A DNA stretch of 64,000 bases from Nematostella vectensis. Lineage: Eukaryota; Cnidaria; Anthozoa; Actiniaria; Edwardsiidae. The stretch spans positions 3,870,092 through 3,934,091 of the forward strand of contig NC_064044.1 in assembly GCF_932526225.1 (NCBI RefSeq), read 5' to 3'. Numbering within the stretch: position 1 is the stretch's first letter; every line of letters begins with the position of its first letter. The notes beneath the pieces are model-generated. The model made no database searches. It saw only the letters and a list, made by a program, of their open reading frames with translations, and was not told the origin of the DNA. The position numbers and the translations under genes were made by a program. Positions 44,901 through 55,490 of the stretch are shown one piece after another.

Positions 44901-45755
44901 CATCCTGGAATGGTTCGCATGAAAATGTTAGCCCGAAGCTATTTCTGGTGGCCTGGCCTGGACGCGGATATTGAGCAAAAGGTGAAAGATTGCACAAGCT
45001 GCCAAAGTAATGCTAAGGCACCTTCTACTGCACCCCTACATCCGTGGGAGTGGCCCTCTAGACCTTGGTCTCGCATACATATTGACTATGCAGGACCTTT
45101 CGAAGGACACATGTTCCTGGTGATCGGTGATGCCTATAGTAAGTGGATCGAGGTATTCAAGACAAACTCCAGTACTGCTGCAGTAACCATCCAGAAGTTA
45201 AGAGAATGCTTCTCAGTACATGGACTGCCTGATATCATTGTATCTGATAATGCAACTGCCTTCATAGGTGAAGAATTTGCCCTTTTTATGTCTGAGAATG
45301 GCATAAAACACATCACTTCAGCACCTAAACACCCAGCATCCAATGGATTTGCTGAAAGATATGTTCGCACTTTCAAGGAAACAATGAAGAAGATGGGAGG
45401 GGAAAAGGAAAACTTAGACACGAAGTTAAGCAGATTTCTACTAAGCTATCGTACCACACCTCATGCAACCACTGGTAAAACACCTGGTGAGCTATTAATG
45501 AACCGGAAGCTGAAGACGCGCTTGGACCTGGTAAACCCCCTTAGTCAGGACACAATTCGCACTCGTGTAGAAGATAAACAGCTCGCACAGAAGAAACAAC
45601 ACGACAATCTAGTGCCACTCAGAGAATTTCAAGTGAATGACCCAGTATTTGTCAAGAATTTTTCATATGGTCCAAAGTGGTTATGTGGAACAATTATTCA
45701 ACAGTCAGGACCGGTTTCGTATGTCGTTCAACTCATGTTGACCATCTTCGCCTGA
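42000..45755 (+). CDS. gag-pol: Inner gypsy Gag-Pol polyprotein
   Basis: 1251 codons from ATG 42000. Domains: Gag (about 1-200), two zinc knuckles (CYRCGKNHHPSKC and CHYCKKKGHIVAKC, about 212-245), aspartic protease (ELDTGASLSVIG, about 310), reverse transcriptase with RIDDILIAG (about 597), RNase H (ACDASPYGLG, about 743; YTDHKPL), integrase zinc domain (HDGHPGM...CTSCQ, about 965-1005), and core with D (HIDYAGPF), D (VSDNATAF) and E (NGFAERYVRTFK, about 1120), then the GPY/F-like FSYGPKW. The frame ends early at 45755. The expected C-terminal tail continues in another frame to 45997, so a small deletion near 45735 has truncated the protein. All catalytic residues are kept. Confidence 0.95.
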   Translation: MATYGKIDEFDRDSDSWEQYIERLNFYFEANGVTTSDDDLKIRRAILLSSVGKKTYKLMSDLLAPAKPGEKSYADLCTLVKSHFNPKPSESVQRHKFNNRFRLSGENVSDFVAALRNMAEYCNFGGSLENMLRDRLVSGINNERIQRRLLSEENLTFKKAYDIASSMETTAQHMADLQSAPFTLSSTSASVKKVSSSPLPRSKSENKECYRCGKNHHPSKCRFKEATCHYCKKKGHIVAKCLKKAKKSSETTKPNSNHHPKQGKPAIHVLDTDKEIEDEDIYPLFAVSQGNRQNPYLVDVELNGLKVQMELDTGASLSVIGEDIFDQLKNIEGSSLNLQDTKLTLKTYTGETIPVLGKLVVEVKYKDFFEHLPVIVVQGKVPSLFGRDWLQHVKLSWPEIFLVQVVSPDVSDLLKKHENLFKEGLGTIQGVKAKIYVDPQAKPKYFKPRTVEYARRQKVERELDRLLEEGTIRPVQFSEWATPIVPIVKSDESIRLCGDFKVTLNQVSKLDNYPIPKTEDLLAQLGGGVQFTKLDLSQAYQQLELDEESKKYTTITTHKGLFEYNRLCYGIASAPGIFQRTMENLLQGIPNVVVRIDDILIAGKTSADHLKSLTEVLSRLDKAGVRLKRSKCIFQAPEVTYLGHRIDKDGIHPLDEKIKAIQESPRPSNLKELQAFLGMLNYYACYIPNITTILSPLHQLLVKDTPWNWSEAHEKSWNQAKSTLHSSQLLVHYSLERELTLACDASPYGLGCVISHVMDDGTERPISYASRTLSPAEKNYSQLDKEAAAIMFGVRKFHSYLYGRSFTIYTDHKPLLGLLQSTKQIPTSASPRILRWAVFLSGYSYTLVYREGQKNGNADGLSRLPLPNETRNVPVPGDIMFVMNHLEVNTPVKVKDIERWTSKDPILSAVRHQVMSGWPNSNDRIEFKPYSYRKHQLSCQDGCLLWGSRVVIPPQGRVKLLQELHDGHPGMVRMKMLARSYFWWPGLDADIEQKVKDCTSCQSNAKAPSTAPLHPWEWPSRPWSRIHIDYAGPFEGHMFLVIGDAYSKWIEVFKTNSSTAAVTIQKLRECFSVHGLPDIIVSDNATAFIGEEFALFMSENGIKHITSAPKHPASNGFAERYVRTFKETMKKMGGEKENLDTKLSRFLLSYRTTPHATTGKTPGELLMNRKLKTRLDLVNPLSQDTIRTRVEDKQLAQKKQHDNLVPLREFQVNDPVFVKNFSYGPKWLCGTIIQQSGPVSYVVQLMLTIFA

Positions 45756-45997
45756 GGACAAGCACACCCACAGTCGCCAATGATCTTCAGAGTTCAACAG
45801 AATTGGCCCAAGTTCCAATGCAAACAACTGTACCCAAGCAGATTCCAGAGGAATTTAAGGAACCTGAGATCACAGTTCCAGAACCTTCATTGGAACCGAA
45901 GAAGACAGAGCTTCCAGCTTCTGAACCTGCAAGTACTCTGCGAAGAAGTACTCGACTCAAAACCACACCTACTCACCTCAAAGACTATGTATGTTAA
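45740..45997 (+). pseudogene. Out-of-frame C-terminal tail of the inner Gag-Pol
   Basis: The frame reads RSTHVDHLRLRTS, then a Pro/Glu/Thr-rich tail ending STRLKTTPTHLKDYVC, a typical gypsy C-terminus, closely similar in style to the outer element's tail (RPARTRQQPVRFKDYVLQ). It is offset from the main frame by an indel near 45735. Confidence 0.75.
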
Positions 45998-46182
45998 TTT
46001 TAAGCAGCATATCACACACTGTGTACATTTTTCCGGATTTGATGGATTGACAACTTGTCAAGAACTTGTCATGGACATTGTTGTTGTTTTTTACTTATTG
46101 ACATGTTGTGTGTATAAATTTGATAGTTTTACTGGCCTCAGCAAGCAAGTATCTTTTAGTTGTAAACTTGGGTGGGGCAGTA

Positions 46183-46305
46183 TGTAATGTTTGGGATTCC
46201 TGTTTGTATGACCGCAAGGTTTTCTGGGTAACAGAAATAAACAACGAGAGTCCGCCATTACTGTTTATTCGTTTTGATCCTAAGGTTTTTCTCAAATACA
46301 TTACA
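46183..46305 (+). repeat. 3' LTR of the inner gypsy element
   Basis: Identical to 41852-41974. Preceded by a purine-rich tract at 46170-46182. Confidence 0.95.
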
Positions 46306-48660
46306 CTTACTAAGCTTACGACTTGCGTAGTACACTGGTCGAAATTGACCATCACCAGGTTGTCTTTGCTCTAGTATGGCCCCCAGGCCAACTGGTGAGG
46401 CGTCAGTGATAATCCTGGTCTGGGCTCCCTGTGTAAAATAAGACATGACTGGTGCACATGTTAGCAAGTGCTTAATTTGTGCAAATGATTCTGCCTCTTT
46501 GGCACCCCATTTCCATTTAGCATTTTTACTGGTAAAATCCCACAGGGGAGCAGAAATGGTTGCAAACTGTGGAATGAATTTGGCACAAAATTGAGCAGAA
46601 CCAAGGAAACTTCTCACCTCTGATTGGTTGGTTGGTGCAGGTGCCTCGACAATTGCTTCGACTCTTTTGTCAGATAACTTAAGACCATCTGCAGAAATGG
46701 TGTCTCCCATGAAATCCATACTCGAGGCTCCTACCACACATTTCTCATAGTTGAGGGTGAGCCCGCTGTCTTGCAGCTTTTGGACAGCTCTTTCCAGGTT
46801 CTCGTCATGCTCCTTTTGGTTCCTACCCACTATAAGAATGTCGTCATGCATGTTGAAGGCTCCAGGGCAGTCTTTCAAAACTTGCCATATCAGGTTCTGG
46901 AACTTCTCGGTAGCCATGTTCACACCGAAGAGCAATCGACAGTAGCGATATAAACCTGTTGGCGCTGCGAAAGTAGTTATGTCTCGGGACTCTGGGGATA
47001 ACTCGATTTGATGGAAAGCCATGTTTAAATCCAATTTGGTGAAAATCTTTGCATCTGAGATTTCTTGTAGGGTTTCTTGCATAGTAGGTACTGGGTGTCT
47101 TTCTCTTAAGATAGCCTGATTGGCCTGGCGCATGTCCAAACAAATGCGAACATCTCCATTTGGCTTTTCGACTGCCACAAGGGGATTGATCCAACTTGTA
47201 GGACTGTTTACCTTTTCCACCACACCAAGCTTCTCAAGTTCCTCTAACTTGTCAGCGACCTTCTGCCTGCGACTAAAAGGAATCCTACGCAATGGTTGTG
47301 CTACTGGCTTAATATTCTGATCAATATGTAACTTGAGTTTAAAACCTTTAAGCTTGCCCAAACCATGAAAAACATTAGGAAATTTGGCCTTAAGCGCTGC
47401 TTTGCTGTTTAACTGAGTATTTATAGCTGAGGAATCTGAGCTACAACTATTAACCTGAACTCCTACTTTGAGTATGCCTAGAGCTTCAGATAATTCACGA
47501 CCTAACAAAGTTGACGCTTTTCCAGAGACAATGAAAAACTTTGCGCGCTTATCCACATTTGTTTCTGGTACATGCACATTAAGCATACAACTACCCTTAA
47601 GATTTAAAGCATCACTAGACGAATATGCAAAAATTTGCTTGCTACTTGGCTTCAAAACAATGTCTCCTTTTGATAAGTCATTGAATGTCCTTTCTGACAT
47701 AAGGTTACAGCTTGCACCCGAATCAATGATGACATTCTGTATAACACCTCCAATAGATATCTCCATAGTACCAGGCGGTGACTCTGTGTGCGTGCAGAAT
47801 ACATTAAAAACATCTTCTTCCTCTTCGCTATCAGTTTCTTGAACATCAACAGCTTCCACTTGTCTTACATGAGATGGCTTCCTGCCCTTTGATTTTGGTC
47901 CACTTGCAGACTTTGCTTTTCCAGATGTCTGCTTTGATTTGCAGCAGACCTTGAAATGTCCAATTTTCCCACATTTTTCACATTGGTGATTTTTGCTACA
48001 TCTGCAGTCAGCAGCTTTATGAGCCTGCTTATTGCAACGATGACATCTGCCATCAAACTTGGGACCAGCACTGTCAGGCTTCTGTTGTACTCTCAATTGG
48101 TTAACACCACCTTGATCTGGCACAAGAACTAGTGCTTCTTTGTCATGGTACGTGTTGACAATTTCCAGGAGCTTGCTGAGAGTCAGACCTTCCTCACGAA
48201 AGAGTTTTGCTTTGAGGGGTTTATCCAATATGAAGGTCAAAATTCTATCTCGAATTTGACTGTCCTTTTGGTCGTTGTACTCGCAGTGTTCGCAAAGGGT
48301 TTGCAGTCTAATTGCAAATTGATGAATCCTCTCACCGGGTTTTGGTACCGCTGTCAAGAAGGCTTGCCTGGCCATCGGTACGTTTTTCTTGAGTTTGAAG
48401 TGTTGAGTGAGGGAGTCCATGGCTGTTTTATAGTCTTCCCCCTGTTGTTCAGCCGTAAAAGCGTGAAAAATTTCTCGTATTCCAGCTCCTGCTAGGTGAA
48501 GAAGTATTGCTCGTTGTTGTTTCGAGTCTTTGATGCCAGATGCAGTGCAGTAGAGCTCAAATTCGGACTTCCAGATTGTCCATCTTTGTTCCAGCGTGGC
48601 TGGTTCGCCAATGCAGTCGAAGGCTTTTGGCGTTGGTAATCCTGATAAACAGACGGCCAT
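46306..48660 (-). CDS. gag-pol: Outer gypsy gag-pol, 5' part: Gag, protease, reverse transcriptase, RNase H start
   Basis: 785 codons from ATG 48658-48660. Gag (about 1-200), two zinc knuckles (CHRCNKQAHKAADC and CEKCGKIGHFKVCC), aspartic protease (IIDSGASCNLMS, about 310), reverse transcriptase (FTKLDLNMAFHQIEL; active site NMHDDILIVG, about 603, with HDD in place of the usual Y/IDD), and RNase H (ITDASPVGLGAIL, about 753). It ends in the CTTAC duplication where the inner element is inserted. The - strand frame is also open upstream through the LTR to 48996, but the first sensible ATG after the primer site is 48660. Confidence 0.93.
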
Positions 48661-48732
48661 ACCGGCTTTTTTTGACAGATTTAACTTCAGTATGTGTTTA
48701 TCCAGTTGTTGATCCCATCCTCGTCGCCAGAA

Positions 48733-48877
48733 TGTGGTGTTCGGCAAGGAACAAAGCAAAAAGAAACAGACTCGTGGTCTTCCACATTTAATACAAGATG
48801 GCGGATCTCTGACATGTGTTCTACCATGGTGCATTGCGCACCTTAACAATCCATAATGCAACGCGGCGGACACTACA
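48733..48877 (-). repeat. 5' LTR of the outer gypsy element
   Basis: 145 bp, identical to 39897-40041. Followed by the target duplication CCAGG at 48878-48882. Confidence 0.95.
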
Positions 48878-48882
48878 CCAGG

Positions 48883-49797
48883 CATAGTGGGTGGACCCAG
48901 GACGCCTGGGTGACATGTGGTATGGTGAAGAAGGATACAAGGGAGAGGGATCCACTTGCAAATCTTTGTTACCAACTTTCTTTCCTCCATTCTCATAGAA
49001 CACCCTATTAGTCAACATTATGCCAACCATTTCTAAATTTTATTTTCAAAAGAGTATAAATCAAATGATGTCAATTGATATCCTTTTTTTACTCTGTAGA
49101 GAAATACAATAACAATGTATTTTGGTGCATGTTCACAAGATTTTTTTTTTATTCTTGTCTCTTCACAAGACTTTGCTTCTAGAAATAACTGTTCAACAAC
49201 ATAATTAGCTGTATGATTAATTTACAAAAGAAGCATGGAATGGTGAGAATTCCAGCGTAAACAATCCATAAAAAATGTCTATGTACATCTTGATTCTATT
49301 GCTATCTCAATAAGAATCTTTGGAACTTGACATCCAAGGTGATTAGATAGAATAAAACTCCAGGGGCCAGTTTGGAGACTCATACTTGTCTATGTACGTC
49401 TTGATTCTATTGCTATCTCAATAAGAATCTTTGGAACTTTACATCCAAGGTGATTAGATAGAATAAAACTCCAGGAGCCAGACTCATACTTGTTGCTGTC
49501 CATGCATAAATCAAATCTTCTGATAACCCTGAAATTAAAAATAAAATGCAGATAACGACAAAGAATTGCTCACTAGAATGTTAAACAAAACAAAAACATC
49601 CACATACACATTTCAATTACCCTATTTATACACATACAACATACCTAATTCATGTACCAGGCATGCTACTGTGGGGAGGCACCCCAAAATAGTTATATTT
49701 TTTGTCACTGCAATAATATTGTGTTTTTTTACTATTTTTACAATTGTTTAATAAAAATTATTGTAATTATTTTTAAGACCATATTACAGTATTGAGA
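48883..49797. other. Pre-insertion flank and non-coding DNA
   Basis: Continues the sequence interrupted at 39896 by the outer gypsy element. Apart from the tandem pair at 49276-49492, I see no gene. A - strand frame from 49030 runs into the LTR and cannot be assigned. Confidence 0.45.
49276..49492. repeat. Tandem pair of a 111-bp unit
   Basis: Copies begin at 49276 and 49387 with TGTCTATGTAC(A/G)TCTTGATT and end near AAAACTCCAGG(G/A)(G/G)CCAG. The second lacks a few bases. Confidence 0.85.
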
Positions 49798-50166
49798 TTA
49801 TTCAGCAGCTTCAAGCGAAATATAGATGGGTTTGTGGTCACTATAGTAGGGTTCAAGAACACCTGATGATCGTACAAGATGTGGCACATTGGTATAAATA
49901 TGATCTATTAGTGTATGATAGTCAGTAGTGCACTGCTTTATTAACTGTGTGTAGCCTTTCTCTCTTATCACACAAAACATTGTACAAGTTTTTTCCTTTC
50001 CTGGTGTGTTTTTCAATAAATCAACATTGAAATCACCAAGGAGAATTGTGGGAACTTCAGGATTTGTCAATTTTATATTATAAAGATGATTAAGTGCATC
50101 AATGAAGTTTGCCATTTTTACCTTTGTCTGACAACGATCAATAGTTTTAGCAGCTGCAGGTCTCAA
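49798..50166 (-). pseudogene. Helentron AP-endonuclease/exonuclease domain
   Basis: About 120 codons with the endonuclease/exonuclease/phosphatase signatures ILLGDFNVDLL, LIDHIYTN and YYSDHKPIYISL, ending at a TAA. In Helentrons such a domain follows the helicase. The N-terminal catalytic part is missing or in another frame, so it is a fragment. Confidence 0.8.
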
Positions 50167-52356
50167 TGGAAATTGTCTGCGAAGGATTTGTACTTGTGTT
50201 TTTTTTGTTAATTCTAAATTGTCTGGTTATTTCTAGAATTGGGGTCCAGTTTTTTCTAGTATTACTCTTGTTGAACAAATGTGAATTTTCTTTTCGTTGT
50301 TGTTTACCAATATTAATATCTGGAAAAGATACCCATATTATACTTGGACGGTTTGAGTGCTCAATACGGTAATCTATGTTCTTTATGGTACATTCTGCAC
50401 CATTGGTCAAACCATCAGTAACATCCACATTTGCTGTAAGATCATATTTTGCATCAGTTGCAATGGAGGTTAGTGTATATAGACCCATTGTTTTAGTTGG
50501 GTCATCTGGAATTCTATCTTTTATTTGTTTTTTTTTTTTCAAATCATCAGATATGTCACCAACTACAATGTCTATTGTCTTGACCTGAGCTTTATCACTA
50601 TCAGATTGAGTATATATCATATTGTTGAGTGCATTTACAGATGCATTAGTTGTGTACAAATGTTTTGTATGTATTGGGTAATTGTTATCCTGTGGCCTTT
50701 GCTTTATAAGCCTTCGCTTTAAACAGTCTATGTCATTTTCAGATGCTTGCCTTCTCGTACACGATTTAGCAGGTCTGCAAAATGTCTGTCATCTTTTTGT
50801 CTCATAATCTCTGTTAGTTCAAAGAGAGTGAAAAGATCATTCCATAAATTACTTGCTAGTGTGGCATAGCATGTGCTTGAAGTTTCAAATATCTATTTGT
50901 CAAACACAGGTTTTAGTTGAAACAAATCCCCAATAGCTATTAAGCTTATTCCTCCAAATGGTACTTTGCTTCCCATTATCTGCTGCAAACGCAAATTAAG
51001 GAAATTAAACATACCACTGCCAACCATCGAGATCTCATCAATAAATAATACATGAAGTTTCCTCAATTTTGCTCTAATTGTATTAAGTCTGTCATTATCA
51101 AGTGCACAGTATTCAAAGCCTTTATTGGCAGGTATCTTGAATGCAGCATGTAATGTATTCCCTTTGATATTAAAAGCTGCTTTCCCTGTGGGAGCTGTTT
51201 TCAAAACTTTAATCTTGTCAGGATTCTCACCAACAATGCTGTTCAGGTATCTTATCAGTGCTTCATACAATGCATTTGTAACTGTTGATTTACCGACACC
51301 TGCTCTGCCTGACAAGAATAATCTGAGTGGCTCATCACTAGTTTTGATTGCGTGCAAGAAATGATAAAAGAATTGCCTTTGTTTCTCATTTAATGAACGA
51401 ACAAGTGCACGGTATTAAAAATCTGACACTCGTTTTACAACAAGCTCCTCCTGGTCATTACATCTAGGAAATATGCCAATGTCATCAAGCAAGTCATACT
51501 GGTTGTGTTGCTTATTTTTGCCTGGGTCAAAGCAGCCAAACAGTTCACTTGGCTTTTCTTTTATTGCACGATCTTGTTCATTAATATTTTCTGAATTTGG
51601 AGCAACATTGTCACCAATATTATCACCTTGCTCAACAATTATATCTGCCAGTGCTTTATCTAGCATTTCACTGTGATACTCATATGGCTCCCGGTTACAC
51701 AAAATGCTATCGCTCAGCTGCTCAAATCTCTCTTCGAAACTTTGTGAATCTCCTTGCAAATCAATGTCCTCCTTTCTCCAAGGGGTGAAAAGCATAAGTT
51801 GCTCTGTGAAAAAGTTTTCTGGGTCTTTCTCTCTATTGAATCTAACAGAGCGAATGATTTTAGGTCTCTTACGCTTGATAAGGTTTATGCCTCCTCTCAT
51901 GTGGTACTGATTTGTATCACTTTCTTGTTCATTTACATCTTCAGTAATTGGGACGTCATCATCAGTGTTGTCTTCCAAGTTAGTTTCTGGCATAAAGCCA
52001 TCTGGGCCCGTAGCAAAAGCTTTATCACTAGCACTGTCTGCATGCTTATCACTTACACAGTTAAACCAGGCAGCAAATTCAGCCAGGCAAAGTTTCTCTG
52101 ACTTCTTGGGTCTTCTTTGGTAACGCTTGATAAGGTTATCTGACTCAATGTCAGGTAAATTATCTGGAAGTTCTTTTAGCTTGTCAAATTTCTTTAGCAA
52201 AAATGTCCTTTCATCTGGATGTGAAGTATTAATGAATTGAAATTCACGAGTAGATCTCCTCATTGGCATTTGTAAAACTAAATATGCTGCCTCTTGAGCA
52301 CTTATTTCAACAACATTTAAAAACTTTGTTTCCAATGTGCCGTACTTTATTTGCAA
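50147..52356 (-). pseudogene. Helentron Pif1-type helicase and linker
   Basis: Three pieces: 51415-52356 is an acidic linker (RREST-like, MRGGINLIKRKRPKIIRSVRF, FCPWR-like LFTPWRKEDIDL). 50893-51357 has Walker A FLSGRAGVGKST, TAPTGKAAFNIKG, Walker B VLFIDEISMVG and GDLFQLKPV. 50147-50659 is the C-terminal helicase part with the conserved NGAECTIKNIDYR segment. It unwinds DNA during rolling-circle transposition. A stop at about 50890 cuts it after GDLFQLKPVFD. Confidence 0.85.
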
Positions 52357-53215
52357 TTATCTCTGTTACCAGACTTGACTTCCTCAGTTCCTTTTTCAAG
52401 AAGTTTGCTCATTCCTCTTTGGCCTTTAGTGATATAAGACAAGATATATGTTGCACAAGCATATGGGTCTAGAACATATTGCATATCCATATTTGCTCTC
52501 CATGCTTGAAGCAAATGGGTGTTGTAATTATTCATTCTTATTTCTGAGGGCAGTCGTCTTAAAAACAGAGTAGTACGCTTCAGTGTGTACCTCAGAGCCA
52601 AGAGATAATTCTCCTCTGTTAATTGTATTTTACCTAAGAATTGATGAAAACTTATGTTTTCACCATATTTCATACTGCTGAGTTGTTCCCTAATATTTTC
52701 TGCATTCTCTTTAATCTGTTTCTGTCTTTTATCATCATAAGTTTCATATTCTTCAAGAGGCGTTAAAATCATAGTTTGTTTCATTGGTGGTGAAGGGAAA
52801 TTGAACCTTCAAACATTGCTTCCATTCTTTTTACATATTTTTGCATGCCTGTGCATTTGCAAATTTACAATATGTCTTCCATTTCTTCACTACTTTCAGC
52901 CTTCCTACAAGTCACATACTTATTGACAAAACTGACAACTTCATCGTCACAATTTTTACCATACTGTGGTGCATCTTTAACCCAAAATAAACCATGAATA
53001 TGGGGACTTCCTCTTTGTTGAAACTCAACTCTATAAAAATAGTCAGATATCTCTCCTATAGGCATTGCATCACTCTTTAAAACATTAGATATAAATAGCT
53101 GAACCATATGATCAAAGTTTCTTGCACAAGTTACTGGATCATTTTGGATAAGATTGGACTTTTTTTGCCAAGTCATGTTATCTATGTCATTATCAGAGTA
53201 TTCTTTATTTCTCAA
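52347..53215 (-). pseudogene. Helentron Rep (HUH endonuclease) domain
   Basis: 52865-53215 carries the HUH motif (VEFQQRGSPHIHGLFWV). 52347-52784 carries the tyrosine motif (DPYACATYILSYITKGQRG) with two Tyr. The metal-binding His pair and catalytic Tyr nick and join DNA strands. A break between 52785 and 52864 splits the two parts. Confidence 0.88.
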
Positions 53216-53365
53216 CTATCCTACCAAGAGTTTTCAACAAATGTGTCCAGCTTGTTTCTGCAGCTGAGAAAGAGCAAAACCATGTATGGTTCCCGAGCTG
53301 GCGAATCATGGCAAAAAGGTATTTTTAAAATCGCTGAAAATAAGCTGGACTTCCCATTACATTTT

Positions 53366-54486
53366 TTAAAACTCTAAAACCTTCATAAGATGTATCAGCT
53401 TATTAATATAATCCTCTGTCTTGAGTTCACCAGCTGTGTACTTCTTTCCCTTCGTTTTACACTTCCTAAGAGAAATACAAGCAGTATCCTGGATTTGTTT
53501 TATCTGCAGCTTTTTAAGCTTACAAAACATGTTTGGGACAGATTGTGCAGCCCTTCTATCTTGACATCTTAATTCCCACTTAGACACTGTGCTATATGAT
53601 ACGGGAACTTCTCTTTGCTTGTTATTTAACCATTGTTTTCCACAGAATATTGTTGGGAAGGACAAAAATTCTGAATTTGTATCCAAAAATAATCCAATTG
53701 GTTTATTTCTCTCTCCTGGTGCAAAGCACATAATTAATATCATCACCATTATCAGTAAAATATGGCTCCTGTAATAAAGTATCAGTGACACCAGATGGCC
53801 GCTCTTCAACTTCACACCATGCATCATTGTCACAACAGTTATTTCCTTCAGTTTCAGAATCATCTGTTGTTTTTTCAGTAGTATTTAGGGAATTGTGATA
53901 GAACTCATCCCACTCTTCAAGGTTTTCAGATTGAGAAGTTACATCTGTTATGTTATTTTGCCATTGTTATGATCGGACTACAGGGTTCAACAAGCAACAA
54001 CCATACAACAGCCATGAATCCTGAATTTCAATGCCCTCATTTTGGAATAATTCACTGGTTCTGACCAGATATTGTGCTGCCTCTAACACTTTGAAATTGA
54101 TAATGGTGTTTATAACTTAGCCGCAGTTTAAGTTTGATTGGGATAGTCTGAGTTTTATTTATTGGCCGAGGAAGTGATTGTACAGTTGAATTCACATCAA
54201 TTGGTACGTTTACTATGCTTCCATGAATAGTCAATTGACCACCACATGGAAGTTCACGGATTTGCATAAATGGAATACGAGGTGATATCAATCTCTCCTC
54301 CAGAGGGGTCAAATCTAGTACCTTTGGTTTCTCAGGGAAGCACATACCATTAGCTTTAGCACACTGTGGCAGTTTTTTGTTTTTTATATTGGAATGGCAA
54401 GTGTTACAAATCCATTCGGTGTCATCAACACTTCTTACTCCTGTAATACAAGACTTATAATAATAGCAACAATAGTTTGTTGACAT
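53366..54486 (-). pseudogene. Helentron N-terminal DUF6570-like region
   Basis: 54052-54486 has WICNTCHSNIKNKKLPQCAKANG and LTPLEERLISPRIPFMQIREL, typical of the domain before Rep in Helitron-like proteins. 53366-53863 has FAPGERNKPIGLFLDTNSEF and the following helical region. Frame breaks near 53870-54050. Confidence 0.8.
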
Positions 54487-54499
54487 TTGCTATAATTAT

Positions 54500-55490
54500 C
54501 TAAATTGCATTTTTTTTTACTGAGGATTTATACCACGACTGATCACAGCAGGTGCATACATATTCTGGACCACATTTGATATTAGTATGAAAGCTGTTTA
54601 CCATACGTGTAAATGCTAGTTTCATTATTGATTTCACATAAGTTTTCATAAGGATCACTAAGTACTGATATTCTGAAGTCAACATTTGCTCGTCGTTTTT
54701 GCATGTATGCTCTTTTAGAAGCTCTGCGTTTCTCAATCTGATCTTGTTTGTCAGGACTGTTGTAAGCTACTGATATGTTAGCTTTTTCCTTTTCTTCCTC
54801 CCTAAATGTCGTGTTCGCTCTTTTCTTCTGAATGTATGATCTCTTAGATGCTCTACGTTTCTCAATTTGAGCCCTTTTGTCAGGATTTTTGTCAGATGCT
54901 GATATTTTAGCTTTTTCCTTTTCTCTTTCTCTATATGCTGTGTTGGCTCGTTTGTTTTGCATGTATGCTCTTTTGCATGCTCTACGTTTCTCTGCTTGAT
55001 TAATATTAAGAGAGTTATTATGAGATACTGATATTTTTTCTTTCTCATTTTCTTTATTTTTATATGCTGCTTTGTTTTTTGGTTTTGAATATAAACTTCC
55101 CTTGAAGCTGTCATTTCTGTGTTTTTGTTTTGGATTTCACTTTTCTGTTGTACATCATATTCTTTTACACAAGCTCTAACTTCCTCTGCTTTATTCAAAG
55201 ACACAGTTTCAGATCTCTCTTGAGTTCCATTTGATCTAACTACTGTAGATACATAATGGTATTCACCAATGTGGCCAATATAAATACTTGTCGAATCTCT
55301 TTCAGTGCTCGCTGGATTGATGACTGTCATGGGAGAAAAGTTTCTACTTGAATCTGTAATGTTAATAGTCATATTTAAAGCATTAGCAACTGCTTGAATT
55401 ATTATTCCATCAGCCCATGTGCCTTGTTGTTTCATATTGTTTAGGTAAGATTGCCATGATCGTTCAGTATTGCTCTCTATAAATAATTCT
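54500..55490 (-). pseudogene. Helentron OTU-like domain, basic repeats and zinc finger
   Basis: From 55490 the - strand reads WQSYLNNMKQQGTWADGIII and later YIGHIGEYHYVST, the C-terminal half of an OTU-type cysteine protease (the catalytic DGNC part was not found). Then come at least three tandem repeats of about 43 codons (KKRANTTFREEEKEKANIS type, 54660-54970 and beyond in a shifted frame), and a CTCCDQSWYK finger at about 54530. OTU plus endonuclease is typical of Helentrons. An acceptor-like TTAACCAG at about 55491 marks where the similarity begins. Confidence 0.72.

Larger units (their letters stand above)
41852..46305 (+). mobile_element. Ty3/gypsy LTR retrotransposon (inner, nested)
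   Basis: 4454 bp. The 123-bp LTRs at 41852-41974 and 46183-46305 are identical (TGTAATGTTTGGG...ACATTACA). Target duplication CTTAC at 41847-41851 and 46306-46310. TGGCGACGAGGA follows the 5' LTR and GGGTGGGGCAG precedes the 3' LTR. It is inserted in opposite orientation into the RNase H coding region of the outer element, so it is the younger of the two. Confidence 0.96.
39897..48877 (-). mobile_element. Ty3/gypsy LTR retrotransposon (outer), interrupted by a nested gypsy element
   Basis: Identical 145-bp LTRs at 39897-40041 and 48733-48877 are bounded by TG..CA and flanked by a 5-bp target duplication CCAGG (39892-39896 and 48878-48882). Orientation is -. Next to the 5' LTR is a TGGCGACGAGGA primer-site-like motif at about 48719-48730, and next to the 3' LTR is a polypurine tract (AAGGGGGGA on the - strand, about 40042). 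gag-pol is a single frame of 1348 codons if the inner element and one CTTAC are left out. Identical LTRs indicate a young insertion. Confidence 0.95.
49798..55490 (-). mobile_element. Decayed Helentron (Helitron-like rolling-circle transposon)
   Basis: On the - strand, fragments occur in the order expected for a Helentron: OTU-like protease, basic repeats, zinc finger, DUF6570-like domain, HUH Rep, linker, Pif1-type helicase and AP-endonuclease. They are broken by several stops and frameshifts (near 54740, 54490, 53900, 53360-53215, 52860-52785, 51410-51357, 50890 and 50660). Termini were not identified. The AT-rich composition differs sharply from the GC-rich virus-like element. Confidence 0.85.

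Noticed and set aside
48821-49030. - strand ORF continuing into the gypsy LTR
   Set aside because: Runs across the insertion border and has no recognisable content.
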